A stretch of DNA of 64,000 nucleotides from Demequina silvatica (GTDB lineage Bacteria > Actinomycetota > Actinomycetes > Actinomycetales > Demequinaceae): contig NZ_BBMA01000002.1 of the NCBI RefSeq assembly GCF_000971215.1, forward strand, positions 727,111 through 791,110. Reading direction: 5' to 3'. A program made the position numbers and the translations under genes. Shown one piece after another: positions 28,846 through 37,437 of this stretch. Numbering within the stretch: position 1 is the stretch's first letter; each line of letters begins with the position of its first letter. The notes under the pieces are model-generated. The model searched no databases. It was not told the DNA's origin and was given only the letters and a program-made list of their open reading frames with translations.

Positions 28846-29883
28846 CTACAGCGCCACGCGCGCGAGGCGGTCGCGAAGCTCGGCGAGCGCGCGGAACGTC
28901 CCGTGGTTGAAGTCCGCGCCGAGCTGGTTGGGCACCGTCACCAGCAGCGTGTCCGACTCCATCACCGCCTGGTCCTCGCGCAGCTCCCGCTCGAGCTTGT
29001 CGAGGTCGCCCACGTACGTCTTGCCGAACGTGGACACGGTGTTGTCGATCTCGCCGATCTGGTCGCGGTTGCCGCCCATCCGGTCGCGCTCGAGGTACGG
29101 GTGGAAGTAGGTGTGGGACGTGTCGTCGACGATCGGCATGATGCTGCGCGACACGGAGACGCGCGGTGCGCCGGCGTGGCCGGCCTCGCGCCACGCGTCG
29201 CGGAACTCCTGGATCTGACGCGCCTGCACCACTCCCAGCGGCTCGCCCGTGGCCTCGAGCACCAGCGTCGAGGACATGAGGTGCATGCCCAGCTCTCCCG
29301 TGCGACGTGCCGAGTCGATGCCGCCCGCGCCGTACCAGATGCGGTCCGACAACCCGGGGGAGTGCGGCTGCAGGGGCAGCAGCTCGCCCTCGCGGATGTG
29401 CGCGCGGGGGCCGGGCTCCGCGATCCCTTCGCCCGCGATCGCCTCCCGGAAGCGCGCGATGCGGCGCGCCGCGTCGAGCGCGGGGGTGTCGCCGAATCCG
29501 AGCGGGTAGCCGAACGTCGCCGGGCCGTCAGCGGCCGGTTCCGGGCTGCCGCGGGACACGCCCAGCTGGAGCCTCCCGCCGGCGATGAGGTCCGCGGTCG
29601 CGGCGGCCTCCGCCATGTACAGCGGGTTCTCGTAGCGCATGTTGATGACGCCGGTGCCGAGCTCGATCCGCTCGGTCCGCGCGCCCATCGCGGACAGCAG
29701 CGGGAACGGGGACGCGAGGCACTGCTCGAAGTGGTGGACGCGGATCCAGGCGCCGTCGATGCCCGCGTCCTCGGCGGCCTCCGCGAGGCGCACGGTGTCG
29801 AGCATCGCGTCGGATGCGGTGCGGACCTTGGAGCCGGGCGCCGCCGACCACCATCCGAAGGACAGGAAACCCACCTTGCGCAC
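28846..29883 (-). CDS. LLM-class flavin-dependent oxidoreductase
   Basis: 345 aa. Luciferase-like TIM barrel: VGFLSFGWWSA at the start, AEDAGIDGAWIRVHHF, IELGTGVINMRYENPLYMAEAAATADLIAGGRLQLGVSRG and a C-terminal flavin-phosphate region. Uses FMNH2 or F420; substrate unknown. I chose GTG at 29883 because AGGAGG lies 6 nt upstream; the ATG at 29898 has no such site and would place AGGAGG inside the gene. The inverted repeat GTTGAC-GT-GTCAAC sits just upstream. Confidence 0.85.
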   Translation of the reverse strand: MRKVGFLSFGWWSAAPGSKVRTASDAMLDTVRLAEAAEDAGIDGAWIRVHHFEQCLASPFPLLSAMGARTERIELGTGVINMRYENPLYMAEAAATADLIAGGRLQLGVSRGSPEPAADGPATFGYPLGFGDTPALDAARRIARFREAIAGEGIAEPGPRAHIREGELLPLQPHSPGLSDRIWYGAGGIDSARRTGELGMHLMSSTLVLEATGEPLGVVQARQIQEFRDAWREAGHAGAPRVSVSRSIMPIVDDTSHTYFHPYLERDRMGGNRDQIGEIDNTVSTFGKTYVGDLDKLERELREDQAVMESDTLLVTVPNQLGADFNHGTFRALAELRDRLARVAL

Positions 29884-29898
29884 GCCACGCCTCCTCAT

Positions 29899-29912
29899 GT
29901 TGACGTGTCAAC
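29899..29912. promoter_or_regulatory. Inverted repeat GTTGAC-N2-GTCAAC, candidate operator
   Basis: Six-bp perfect arms 16 nt upstream of the flavoprotein start codon at 29883. On the minus strand it contains TTGACA. Could be a repressor site. Confidence 0.4.
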
Positions 29913-29932
29913 CATACTGCGCGGCGCCCCCT

Positions 29933-30022
29933 GTGCGGTCCGCACGGTCGCGCCCGCGACACGCCGCCTTCCAGCCCATTCTCGCGCGCGACCCCCCGCG
30001 TGTCGCGCCGGCGACCGTGCGG
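29933..30022. repeat. Long inverted repeat with 25-bp arms in a divergent intergenic region
   Basis: Arms 29940-29964 and 29998-30022 match at 22 of 25 positions: the outer 12 and inner 10 bp pair perfectly around a 3-nt internal loop. The loop is 33 nt. The left arm also has its own inverted repeat GTGCGG-T-CCGCAC at 29933-29945. It lies between the LLM gene (-) and the GNAT fusion gene (+). Confidence 0.7.
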
Positions 30023-30043
30023 AACGGAGGGAGGGCGGGTCGC

Positions 30044-30049
30044 TAGCCT
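30044..30049 (+). promoter_or_regulatory. -10 box of the GNAT/P-loop operon, leaderless
   Basis: TAGCCT, 6 nt before the ATG at 30056. Confidence 0.55.
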
Positions 30050-30055
30050 GAGCCC

Positions 30056-31039
30056 ATGATCACCGTCCGCCGCGTGGATGCCGACCACCCCGACGCCCAC
30101 GAGCTGTGGGCCGAGCAGCAGGCCGACCTCGCGCGCCGCTACGACAGCCCCGACCTGGTCCTCGAGACGCGCTTCCCCACGCTGGTCGCCTCGCTCGTCG
30201 GGTACGCCGACGACGGCGAGCCCGTCGCGAGCGCCGTCCTGCGCTGGTCGCCGTACCCGACCGGCGCGGGATCGATCGAGCTCAAGCGGCTCTTCGTGCG
30301 CCCCGGGCACCGCGGCAACGGCCACTCCAAGGTGATGATGGGTGCCGCGGAGGCGATCGCCCGGCGCGCGGGCGCCACGCGCATCGTCCTCGAGACCGGC
30401 ACCGAGCAGCCCGAGGCGCTCGCCCTGTACGGCCGCCTGGGCTATACCCGCATCCCGGGATACGGCGAGTACAAGGACGAGCCCGACTCGATCTGCTACG
30501 GCATCGACCTGCCCGTCCGGGTGCTGGTCCTCACGGGCGCGATGGGTGCAGGCAAGACGTCCGTGGCGGAGTCCGCGCACTCGGCGCTCGCGCTGCGCGG
30601 CGCCCGGACGGTGTTCCTCGACGCGGACGTGCTGTGCGAGGCGTACCCGTCCCCGCCCGGGGACATGGTCAACCAGGCGCTCCTGCTCGAATGCCTGACG
30701 GCGCTCGCCCCGGTGCACCGGCGGCACGGGTTCGGGCTGCTGGTGATGCCGCGCATCCTCGAGGACGCGGCGGACCGCGACGCGATCGCCCACGCCCTCG
30801 CGGGGCCCGGCGGGCCCGCCGAGGTCACCGTGGTGCGCGTGACGGCGCCGCTCGAGGAGCGCGTCGCACGCCTGCGCCGGCGCGAGACCTCCGAGCGGTG
30901 GCTCGACTGGGCGGTGCCCCGCACCGCCGAGCAGGCCGACGAGCTCGAGGCGCTCGGCATCGACGACGCCGCGGTGGACAACAGCGGTCGCACGCCCGAG
31001 GAGTCGGCCGCGGACGTGCTCGACGCGGCGGGGTGGTGA
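30056..31039 (+). CDS. Fusion of a GNAT acetyltransferase and a P-loop kinase-like domain
   Basis: 327 aa. Residues 1-152 are a GNAT domain with LKRLFVRPGHRGNGHS (acetyl-CoA loop Arg-x-x-Gly-x-Gly type) and a C-terminal ALALYGRLGYTRI. Residues 155-327 begin with Walker A GAMGAGKTS (161-169), then TVFLDADVLCEAYPSPP and the Arg-rich lid RLRRRETSERW, as in small nucleoside/shikimate-type kinases. Followed by an amidohydrolase gene overlapping by 4 nt. Neither substrate is known. Confidence 0.75.
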   Translation: MITVRRVDADHPDAHELWAEQQADLARRYDSPDLVLETRFPTLVASLVGYADDGEPVASAVLRWSPYPTGAGSIELKRLFVRPGHRGNGHSKVMMGAAEAIARRAGATRIVLETGTEQPEALALYGRLGYTRIPGYGEYKDEPDSICYGIDLPVRVLVLTGAMGAGKTSVAESAHSALALRGARTVFLDADVLCEAYPSPPGDMVNQALLLECLTALAPVHRRHGFGLLVMPRILEDAADRDAIAHALAGPGGPAEVTVVRVTAPLEERVARLRRRETSERWLDWAVPRTAEQADELEALGIDDAAVDNSGRTPEESAADVLDAAGW

Positions 31040-32688
31040 GCGTGGGCGCGCTGCTGATCCGCAACGGCCGGCTCTGGTCGGACGGCGCGTTCCTTCCGGG
31101 AGACGCTGTCCTCGCCGTGGACGGCCGGATCGCGGCGGTGGGCGCGGGCGAGGTCCTCGCCCGGACGGACGATGCGGCGGGCGCCCTGGTCGTGGACGCT
31201 CGCGGCGGCCTGGTGCACCCGGGCTTCGCCGACGCGCACGTGCACGCGGCGATGGCGGGCATCGAGATGCTCGGGCTCGACGTGAGCGGCGCGCACGGCG
31301 CCGAGGCGTGCCTCGCGCTCGTATCCGCGTATGCGGGTGCCCACGACGGGCCGTGGATCGTCGGCGGCGGCTGGCACATGTCCGACTACGAGGGCGGCAC
31401 CCCGACCGCGGCCGCGCTCGACGCCGTCACCGGAGACGTTCCGGCGTTCCTGGTCAACGCCGACCACCACGGCGCGTGGGTCAACACCGCGGCGCTGCGC
31501 GCGGCGGGCATCGACGCCGCCACCCCCGACCCCGAGGACGGCCGCATCGAGCGCGACGCGACCGGCGCCCCCACCGGCACCCTCCACGAGGGCGCCATGG
31601 CGCTGGTCGAGCCGTACCTCCCTCCCATCACCGCGGAGGCCGCGCGCGCGGGACTGGCCGCCGCCGCATCGTCCCTCCTGGGGTTCGGGGTGACGGCATG
31701 GCAGGAGGCGATCGTGGGCGAGTACGGCGGCCACCGCGACGCCTCCGACGCGTACGGCGACCTCCTCGGGTCGGGCGGGCTCGCCGCGCGGGTGTCGGGC
31801 GCGCTGTGGGTGCCGCGCGACGTCACCCTCGCGACCGTGCCGGCGATGGTCGCGGACCTGGTGCGCCGCCGCGACGCGAACGCGGCGCGCGGTTTCGACA
31901 CCTCGACGGCGAAGATCATGGTCGACGGCGTGGCGGAGAACCGCACCGCCGCCATGCACGAGCCCTACCTGGTGGACGGCTGCGACTGCGCGCGGGACGG
32001 CGCGGACGGGCGCGGCATCGCGTACTTCGGCCGCGAGGTGCTGGCCGCCGTCGTCGTCGCGCTCGCGGCGGAGGGCTTCGCGCTGCACCTCCACGCGATC
32101 GGCGACCGCGCGGTCACGGACGCGCTCGACGCGATCGAGGCCATCCCTGCCGCGGACAGGACCCGACGCCGCCACCACATCGCGCACGTCCAGGTGGTCG
32201 ACCCCGCGGACGTGCCGCGGTTCGCGGCGCTCGGGGTGACGGTCAACGCGCAGGCCCTGTGGGCGCGCAACGAGGCGCAGATGACGGAGCTCACGGTGCC
32301 GATCCTGGGGGAGCGGCGGGCCGCCTGGCAGTACCCGTTCGGTTCCTTCCTGCGTGCGGGCGCCGCGCTCGCGATGGGCTCCGACTGGCCCGTGTCCACC
32401 CCGGACCCCTGGCAGGCGATCCACACGGCGGTGACGCGCAGGGAGCCCGGCTCGGACGCGCCGCCGCTCAACCCGGGCGAGGCGTTGACGCTCGCGGAGG
32501 CGCTGCGCGCGTACACCGCGGGCTCGCATGGGCTGCTGGGGCTCGACGGCTCGGGCGTGATCGAGGTGGGCGCACGGGCGGACCTGTGCGTCGCCTCGCG
32601 CGACCCGTTCGACGGCGATCCCGAGGAGATCTGGACCACCCGCACCGCGGTCACGGTGCTGGGCGGCGAGGTGGTCGCGCGCGGGTGA
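31036..32688 (+). CDS. Amidohydrolase family protein (YtcJ-like)
   Basis: 550 aa from GTG overlapping the preceding stop. Metal-dependent hydrolase: the HxH motif is in FADAHVHAAM, later ligands in LHLHAIGDRAVTDALD and HHIAHVQVVDP, and the terminal Asp in AMGSDWPVSTPDPW. This order is that of YtcJ/N-substituted formamide deformylase-like enzymes. It probably acts with the upstream fusion protein. Contains 10-mer copies 31167 (Asp-Asp-Ala) and 31665 (Ala-Ser-Ser). Confidence 0.85.
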   Translation: MSVGALLIRNGRLWSDGAFLPGDAVLAVDGRIAAVGAGEVLARTDDAAGALVVDARGGLVHPGFADAHVHAAMAGIEMLGLDVSGAHGAEACLALVSAYAGAHDGPWIVGGGWHMSDYEGGTPTAAALDAVTGDVPAFLVNADHHGAWVNTAALRAAGIDAATPDPEDGRIERDATGAPTGTLHEGAMALVEPYLPPITAEAARAGLAAAASSLLGFGVTAWQEAIVGEYGGHRDASDAYGDLLGSGGLAARVSGALWVPRDVTLATVPAMVADLVRRRDANAARGFDTSTAKIMVDGVAENRTAAMHEPYLVDGCDCARDGADGRGIAYFGREVLAAVVVALAAEGFALHLHAIGDRAVTDALDAIEAIPAADRTRRRHHIAHVQVVDPADVPRFAALGVTVNAQALWARNEAQMTELTVPILGERRAAWQYPFGSFLRAGAALAMGSDWPVSTPDPWQAIHTAVTRREPGSDAPPLNPGEALTLAEALRAYTAGSHGLLGLDGSGVIEVGARADLCVASRDPFDGDPEEIWTTRTAVTVLGGEVVARG

Positions 32689-32709
32689 CGGACGCGGCGT
32701 AGTGGGCCG

Positions 32710-33411
32710 TCAGTCCTCGAGCGCGAACCGCACCGCCGCCTCGGCGTGCAGCGCGAGCGCGTCGAAGTACGGCACGTCCACGTCCTCCGCGGTCATCACC
32801 ATGGGGATCTCCGTGCAGCCGGCGATGACGCCGCCGGCGCCGCGCGCCACCAGCTCCTCGGTCGCGGCGCGCATGAGCGTGCGGCCCTGGTCCTCGACCA
32901 CGCCGCGCGCGAGCTTGTCGTAGATGAGGGAGTGGACCTCGGCGAGGCGGGGCTCGTCGGGCACCAGCGCCTCGACGCCGCCCGCCGCGAGGCGCTCACG
33001 GTAGAACGGCATCCGCATGGTGAAGCCCGTGCCCAGCAGCGCGACCGTGTCCAGCCCCGCCGCGCGGATCGCCGCCGCCGTCTCATCGATGACGTTGATG
33101 ACCGGGACCCCCGCGGCCTGCTCCACCTGGTCCGCGACCACGTGCATGGTGTTGGCGCAGATGAGGATCGCCTCCGCGCCGCCCTCGACCAGCCAGCGGG
33201 CGTCGCGCCCGAAGGTCGCCGCGAGCCCGTCCCAGTCGCCCGCCTCCTGCGCCGCGGCGATCGCACCGAAGTCGTAGTGACGGATCACCAGGTCGGCGGT
33301 GCGGCCCGGCAGCGCCGCGGCGACGCCCTCGTGGAGCAGCGTCTCGTAGACCAGGGTCGAGTGCCACGTGATGCCGCCGAGCAGGCCGATCCGTCGAGGG
33401 GAGGTGCGCAT
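32710..33411 (-). CDS. Aspartate/glutamate racemase family protein
   Basis: 233 aa. Starts IGLLGGITWHSTLVYETLL. The two catalytic Cys lie in LICANTMH and IAGCTEIPM, as in YgeA/RacX-type broad amino-acid racemases. It interconverts L- and D-amino acids without cofactor. Own leaderless promoter. Convergent with the amidohydrolase gene. Confidence 0.88.
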   Translation of the reverse strand: MRTSPRRIGLLGGITWHSTLVYETLLHEGVAAALPGRTADLVIRHYDFGAIAAAQEAGDWDGLAATFGRDARWLVEGGAEAILICANTMHVVADQVEQAAGVPVINVIDETAAAIRAAGLDTVALLGTGFTMRMPFYRERLAAGGVEALVPDEPRLAEVHSLIYDKLARGVVEDQGRTLMRAATEELVARGAGGVIAGCTEIPMVMTAEDVDVPYFDALALHAEAAVRFALED

Positions 33412-33417
33412 GGTCCG

Positions 33418-33423
33418 ACCCTA
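33418..33423 (-). promoter_or_regulatory. -10 box of the racemase gene, leaderless
   Basis: TAGGGT on the minus strand, 6 nt before the ATG at 33411. Confidence 0.5.
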
Positions 33424-33486
33424 GCCACGGACGCCGGTGCCACGGCGTGGGTCCTTGGCCCCTATGCCGCCGTCCGAACCTTCCTT

Positions 33487-33492
33487 TACGCT
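33487..33492 (+). promoter_or_regulatory. -10 box of the merR-type gene, leaderless
   Basis: TACGCT, 6 nt before the ATG at 33499. Confidence 0.45.
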
Positions 33493-33498
33493 GTAACG

Positions 33499-33918
33499 AT
33501 GAAGATCGGAGAGCTCGCCTCGCTCGGGGGCGTCACCGCCAAGACCGTCCGCTACTACGAGAGCATCGGGCTGCTGCCCGAGCCGCAGCGCCGCACCAAC
33601 GGTTACCGGGAGTACGGCGACGAGGCGCTCGACCGCCTCAGGTTCGTCCGCGACGCGCAGGCCTCGGGCCTCACGCTCGCGGAGGCGGGCGACATCCTCG
33701 ACATGAAGGACCGCGGCGAGAGCACCTGCGAGCACTCCCGCGCCACCGTCGCGCGCCACCTCAGGGACATCGACGCGCAGATCGCGAGCCTGCTCGCCGC
33801 GAAGGCGGAGCTCACCGCGCTGTCGCGCCGCGCCGAGGCGCTCGACCCGGCCGAATGCACCGACCCGCACCGCTGCCAGGTCCTCGCGCTTGACCTTCCC
33901 GCCGAGGGCAAGGTCTAG
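33499..33918 (+). CDS. MerR family metal-responsive regulator (CueR-like)
   Basis: 139 aa. Winged helix at 1-70: MKIGELASLGGVTAKTVRYYESIGLLP. A dimerisation helix follows, and a C-terminal metal loop has Cys in ESTCEHS and in PAECTDPHRCQV. Cys spacing suits Cu+ or another soft metal. Its stop codon TAG forms part of the -10 box of the downstream ATPase promoter, so it probably senses metal and activates that gene by twisting the long-spacer promoter. Confidence 0.85.
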   Translation: MKIGELASLGGVTAKTVRYYESIGLLPEPQRRTNGYREYGDEALDRLRFVRDAQASGLTLAEAGDILDMKDRGESTCEHSRATVARHLRDIDAQIASLLAAKAELTALSRRAEALDPAECTDPHRCQVLALDLPAEGKV

Positions 33919-33921
33919 CCT
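33890..33921 (+). promoter_or_regulatory. MerR-type promoter of the copper ATPase, leaderless
   Basis: -35 TTGACC (33890-33895) and -10 TAGCCT (33916-33921) are separated by 20 bp, the unusual length of MerR-activated promoters. The spacer carries a dyad from GACCTT (33892-33897) to AAGGTC (33910-33915). The ATPase ATG is 6 nt after the -10, so the mRNA is leaderless. The promoter overlaps the end of the regulator gene. Confidence 0.75.
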
Positions 33922-33927
33922 GCCCGC

Positions 33928-36273
33928 ATGAGCACCGACACGGCCTCCGAGGCCCCCGAGACGCCCGCCGAGCCCGCGATCGACCTCGCGGTGGGCGGCA
34001 TGACCTGCGCGGGCTGCGCCACCGGCATCCAGAAGGGCCTCGCCATCCTGCCCGGGGTCGGCTCCGCCGCCGTCAATATCGCGACCCGGCGTGCGACCGT
34101 GCTGCCTGACGGCACCCTCGACCGTGAGGACCTCGAGGCCGCCATGCGGGCCGCGATCACGGGCCTGGGCTACCAGGTCCTCACCCGGCCCGCGACCCGT
34201 GGCGGGGACGCCGAGGGCCCCGTGACCGCGCATCGTCCCTCCACGCGCGAGGAGGAGGCGGCCGCGCAGGCCGCCAACGACGAGCGCCGCATCACCGACT
34301 ACCGCCGCCGCTTCCTCGTCGCCGCCGCGCTCGCGATCCCCGTGGCGCTCGTCTCGATGGTCCCCGCCCTGCAGTTCGACGGCTGGGAGTGGTGGGCGGC
34401 GCTGCTCGCGACGCCCGTGATCTGGTGGTCCGCGTGGCCGTTCCACGTGTCCGCGTGGAAGGGCGCCCGGCACCGCACCACCACCATGGACACGCTGGTG
34501 AGCCTGGGCACGTCCGTCGCATGGCTGTGGTCCATGTGGACGCTGATCGCGGGGCCCGACCACGCGCACGTGTACTTCGAGACCGGCGCCGTGATCGTCA
34601 GCCTGATCCTGTTGGGCAAGTGGCTCGAGGTGCGCTCGACGGCGCGCGCGGGCGACGCGATCCGGGCGCTCGGCGCGCGCCAGAGTCCCACGGTGACGCT
34701 CGAGGACGCCACCGAGATCCCGCGCGAGGAGCTGGGCGTGGGTATGCGCTTCCTGGTCCGTCCCGGCGAGGCGATCGCGACCGACGGCATCGTGGTCGAG
34801 GGCTCCGCGGCCGTCGACGCGAGCCTGGTCACCGGCGAGCCCGTGCCCGTCGCGGCCGGCCCCGGCACCGAGGTGGTGGGCGGCACGCTCGCCGCGGACG
34901 GCGCCCTCACCGTCGAGGCGACGCGCGTGGGCGAGGAGACCATGCTGGCCCAGATCGCCCGCATGGTCGACGAGGCCCAGGCCGGCAAGGCCCGCATCCA
35001 GCGGCTCGCGGACCGGGTGTCCGCGATCTTCGTGCCCGCGGTGATCGGGGTCGCGCTGGTGACGGCGCTCGCGTGGGTCGCCGTGACGGGCGACGTCGCG
35101 GCCGCGATCACCGCCGCCGTCGCCGTCCTCATCATCAGCTGCCCGTGCGCCATGGGCCTCGCCACGCCGCTCGCGATCATGGTGGGCACCGGCCGCGGCG
35201 CGCAGCTGGGCATCCTGGTGCGCGGCGCGCAGGCCCTCGAGGACGCGCGCTCGCTCGAGACCGTGGTGCTCGACAAGACGGGCACCGTCACCGAGGGACG
35301 CATGGAGGTCACCTCGACCTTCGCCCCCGGCCTGGGGGACGATGCGGCGGGCACCCTCCTCGACGCGGTCGCCTCGGTCGAGGCACGCTCCGAGCACCCC
35401 GTGGCCGCCGCCGTCGCGGCGTCCCGGGAGGGGCGGATCCCGCTCAAGGGCTTCCGCTCCACCCCCGGTCAGGGCGTCACCGCGACCGTGCGCGACGCCG
35501 GCGCGGATGGCGCGAACGCGGACGTGAGCGTGGGCTCGCGGCGGCTCTTCGACTCGCTGCCCGGCGAGCTCGAGGAGTGGGCGCGCGAGCGCGAGTCGCG
35601 GGGCGAGACCGTGGTGTTCGCCGGACGGGCCGCGCCGCTGGGCGGGGGACTGCTGGGCGGCGGGGGAGACCCGGCCGGCGCATCGTCCACCCTCACCCGC
35701 GCCGCGCTGGTCGCGGAGGTGGCCATCGCCGTGCGCGACCGGATCAAGGACACCGCACCGGAGGCCGTGGAGGCGCTGCGCGCGCTCGGCGTCGACGTGG
35801 TGCTGCTCACCGGCGACAACCGCCGCGCCGCCGAGGCCGTGGGCGCGGAGCTCGGGATCGACCGCGTCATCGCGGAGGTGCTGCCGGGCGACAAGGAGGA
35901 CGTGATCGTCTCGCTGCAGGAGGGCGGGCACCGCGTCGCGATGGTCGGCGACGGCGTGAACGACGCCCCGGCGCTCGCGCGGGCCAACCTGGGCATCGCG
36001 ATCGGCACGGGCGCGGACGTGGCGCGCGAGGCCTCCGACCTCACGGTGGTGGGTGGCGACCCGCGGGCCGCGGCGGACGCGATCGCGCTGTCGCGGCGGA
36101 CCTACGCCACCATCCGCGGCAACCTGGTGTGGGCGTTCGCCTACAACGTCGCGGCGATCCCGCTCGCGGCGATGGGCGTGCTCGACCCCATGATCGCGGC
36201 GGCCGCCATGGGCGCGTCCAGCCTGTTCGTGGTGGGCAACTCGCTGCGGCTGCGGGGCTTCGCGCGGCGGTAG
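33928..36273 (+). CDS. copA: Copper-type P1B ATPase
   Basis: 781 aa. N-terminal heavy-metal domain with GMTCAGCA (Cys27, Cys30), eight membrane helices with the SCPCAMGLATPLA (Cys-Pro-Cys) metal site, phosphorylation DKTGTVTEG, the LLTGDN and VGDGVNDAPAL hinge motifs. Exports Cu+ or a similar ion. It has three 10-mer copies (34229, 35337, 35679). A Gly-rich insertion occurs before the second half of the nucleotide domain. Controlled by the upstream MerR-type protein. Confidence 0.93.
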   Translation: MSTDTASEAPETPAEPAIDLAVGGMTCAGCATGIQKGLAILPGVGSAAVNIATRRATVLPDGTLDREDLEAAMRAAITGLGYQVLTRPATRGGDAEGPVTAHRPSTREEEAAAQAANDERRITDYRRRFLVAAALAIPVALVSMVPALQFDGWEWWAALLATPVIWWSAWPFHVSAWKGARHRTTTMDTLVSLGTSVAWLWSMWTLIAGPDHAHVYFETGAVIVSLILLGKWLEVRSTARAGDAIRALGARQSPTVTLEDATEIPREELGVGMRFLVRPGEAIATDGIVVEGSAAVDASLVTGEPVPVAAGPGTEVVGGTLAADGALTVEATRVGEETMLAQIARMVDEAQAGKARIQRLADRVSAIFVPAVIGVALVTALAWVAVTGDVAAAITAAVAVLIISCPCAMGLATPLAIMVGTGRGAQLGILVRGAQALEDARSLETVVLDKTGTVTEGRMEVTSTFAPGLGDDAAGTLLDAVASVEARSEHPVAAAVAASREGRIPLKGFRSTPGQGVTATVRDAGADGANADVSVGSRRLFDSLPGELEEWARERESRGETVVFAGRAAPLGGGLLGGGGDPAGASSTLTRAALVAEVAIAVRDRIKDTAPEAVEALRALGVDVVLLTGDNRRAAEAVGAELGIDRVIAEVLPGDKEDVIVSLQEGGHRVAMVGDGVNDAPALARANLGIAIGTGADVAREASDLTVVGGDPRAAADAIALSRRTYATIRGNLVWAFAYNVAAIPLAAMGVLDPMIAAAAMGASSLFVVGNSLRLRGFARR

Positions 36274-36277
36274 GCGT

Positions 36278-36303
36278 GCGGGGCGGGCGCCTCAGCGCCC
36301 CGC
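36278..36303. terminator. Bidirectional terminator between copA and the PrsW locus
   Basis: 8-bp perfect stem GCGGGGCG (36278-36285) with CGCCCCGC (36296-36303), 10-nt loop. It overlaps the last codons of the convergent PrsW gene. Confidence 0.55.
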
Positions 36304-37437
36304 CACCGACCACGCGAGCGCGGAGCGGGCCGCCGTCACCCGGCCCGCCGCGTCCGCGGCCCGCGCGGACACCATCCCGTCGGTGTGCGCCGCCACCAGC
36401 AGCGCCAGCTGGGCGCGCTGGAGGCGGTGCAGGTCGCGGGCGGCCTGAGGGCCGTGCCTCTCGCCCATGTCGGCGCGCGCGTGCCTGCGGCGGCTCCGTG
36501 TCGACAGCACCTCGAAGTCCGCCGGGCTCACCAGGTAGTCGGGCACCGTGACCCGCGCCATGCGCGCGAACACGGCGCGCTCGCGTAGCCGACCCACGTG
36601 GACTGTGGTCGCGAGCACGATCACGATCGGCACGCCCTTGATGAGCGCCGCCGTGAACTGCGAGCCGTGGATGAGGGGCGAGTTGAGGAAGCCGTGCAGG
36701 ATCATCGCGGCCGCGAGCGAGCCCAGCGCCACGCCCCACCGTCGCCACGCGGCGGCGGTGGACACGAAGAAGAACGCGATTCCGGCGCCCGCGATCGCGG
36801 AGAACGCCGCATGGCTCCACAGCCCGGCCACGATCCCGCGCAGCACGAACATCTGCCACACGATGTCCATCGCGTCGCCCGACAGCGCCGCCGTGCGCGC
36901 GGTGTAGAGGAAGCCCTCGACCACCTGGAAGCCCAGCCCCACCATCGCGCCGTAGAACGCGCCGTCCGCGACCGTCCGGATCCGGGCGCCGGGGATGAGC
37001 GCGAGGGCGACGATCCCGAGCGCCTTGAGCGGCTCCTCGACCAACGGCGCGGCGATCGCGGAGATCCACGGGGAGTCCTCGCCCAGCCGCTCGCCCACGA
37101 TGGTGTGCATCGCGGGTCCGCCGATGCGCGACACCCCCACCGCGACGATCGCCCCCCACGCGAGGGCGCCGAGGACGTTGACGACGGGGCGGCGCTCGTA
37201 GAGCTCGAGCAGGTACACCGCGGTGGCGAACACCAGGCCGTACGCGATCCACAGCGCCGCGGACAGCGCGCCGGACGCGGGGTTCGCGAGCAGCGACTCG
37301 AGGATGAGCGGCGCGACCTGCGCGAACGCGGCGATCGCCAGCGCGATCGAGCACCAGAACACCCACGAGCGCGTGTCGATGAACGTGCTGGTGCGCGGGC
37401 GCGGCAGGCCCCCGCGGGTGCGCGCGGGCGTGGTCAC
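36292..37437 (-). CDS. PrsW family intramembrane metalloprotease
   Basis: 381 aa. About eight membrane helices with the PrsW motifs: APLVEEPLKALG (Glu-Glu), VVEGFLYT and the downstream SHAAFSAI and LHGFLNSPL His residues. The C-terminal 100 residues are soluble and basic. PrsW-type proteases cleave anti-sigma factors within the membrane. GTG at 37437 overlaps the stop of the upstream gene by 4 nt. Confidence 0.85.
   Translation of the reverse strand: MTTPARTRGGLPRPRTSTFIDTRSWVFWCSIALAIAAFAQVAPLILESLLANPASGALSAALWIAYGLVFATAVYLLELYERRPVVNVLGALAWGAIVAVGVSRIGGPAMHTIVGERLGEDSPWISAIAAPLVEEPLKALGIVALALIPGARIRTVADGAFYGAMVGLGFQVVEGFLYTARTAALSGDAMDIVWQMFVLRGIVAGLWSHAAFSAIAGAGIAFFFVSTAAAWRRWGVALGSLAAAMILHGFLNSPLIHGSQFTAALIKGVPIVIVLATTVHVGRLRERAVFARMARVTVPDYLVSPADFEVLSTRSRRRHARADMGERHGPQAARDLHRLQRAQLALLVAAHTDGMVSARAADAAGRVTAARSALAWSVAGR

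Noticed and set aside
29933-30022. IS element ends
   Set aside because: The arms enclose only 33 nt and no target duplication is seen.
33421-35931. An 836-codon minus-strand frame
   Set aside because: Antisense to the MerR-type gene and copper ATPase, which carry all their motifs.
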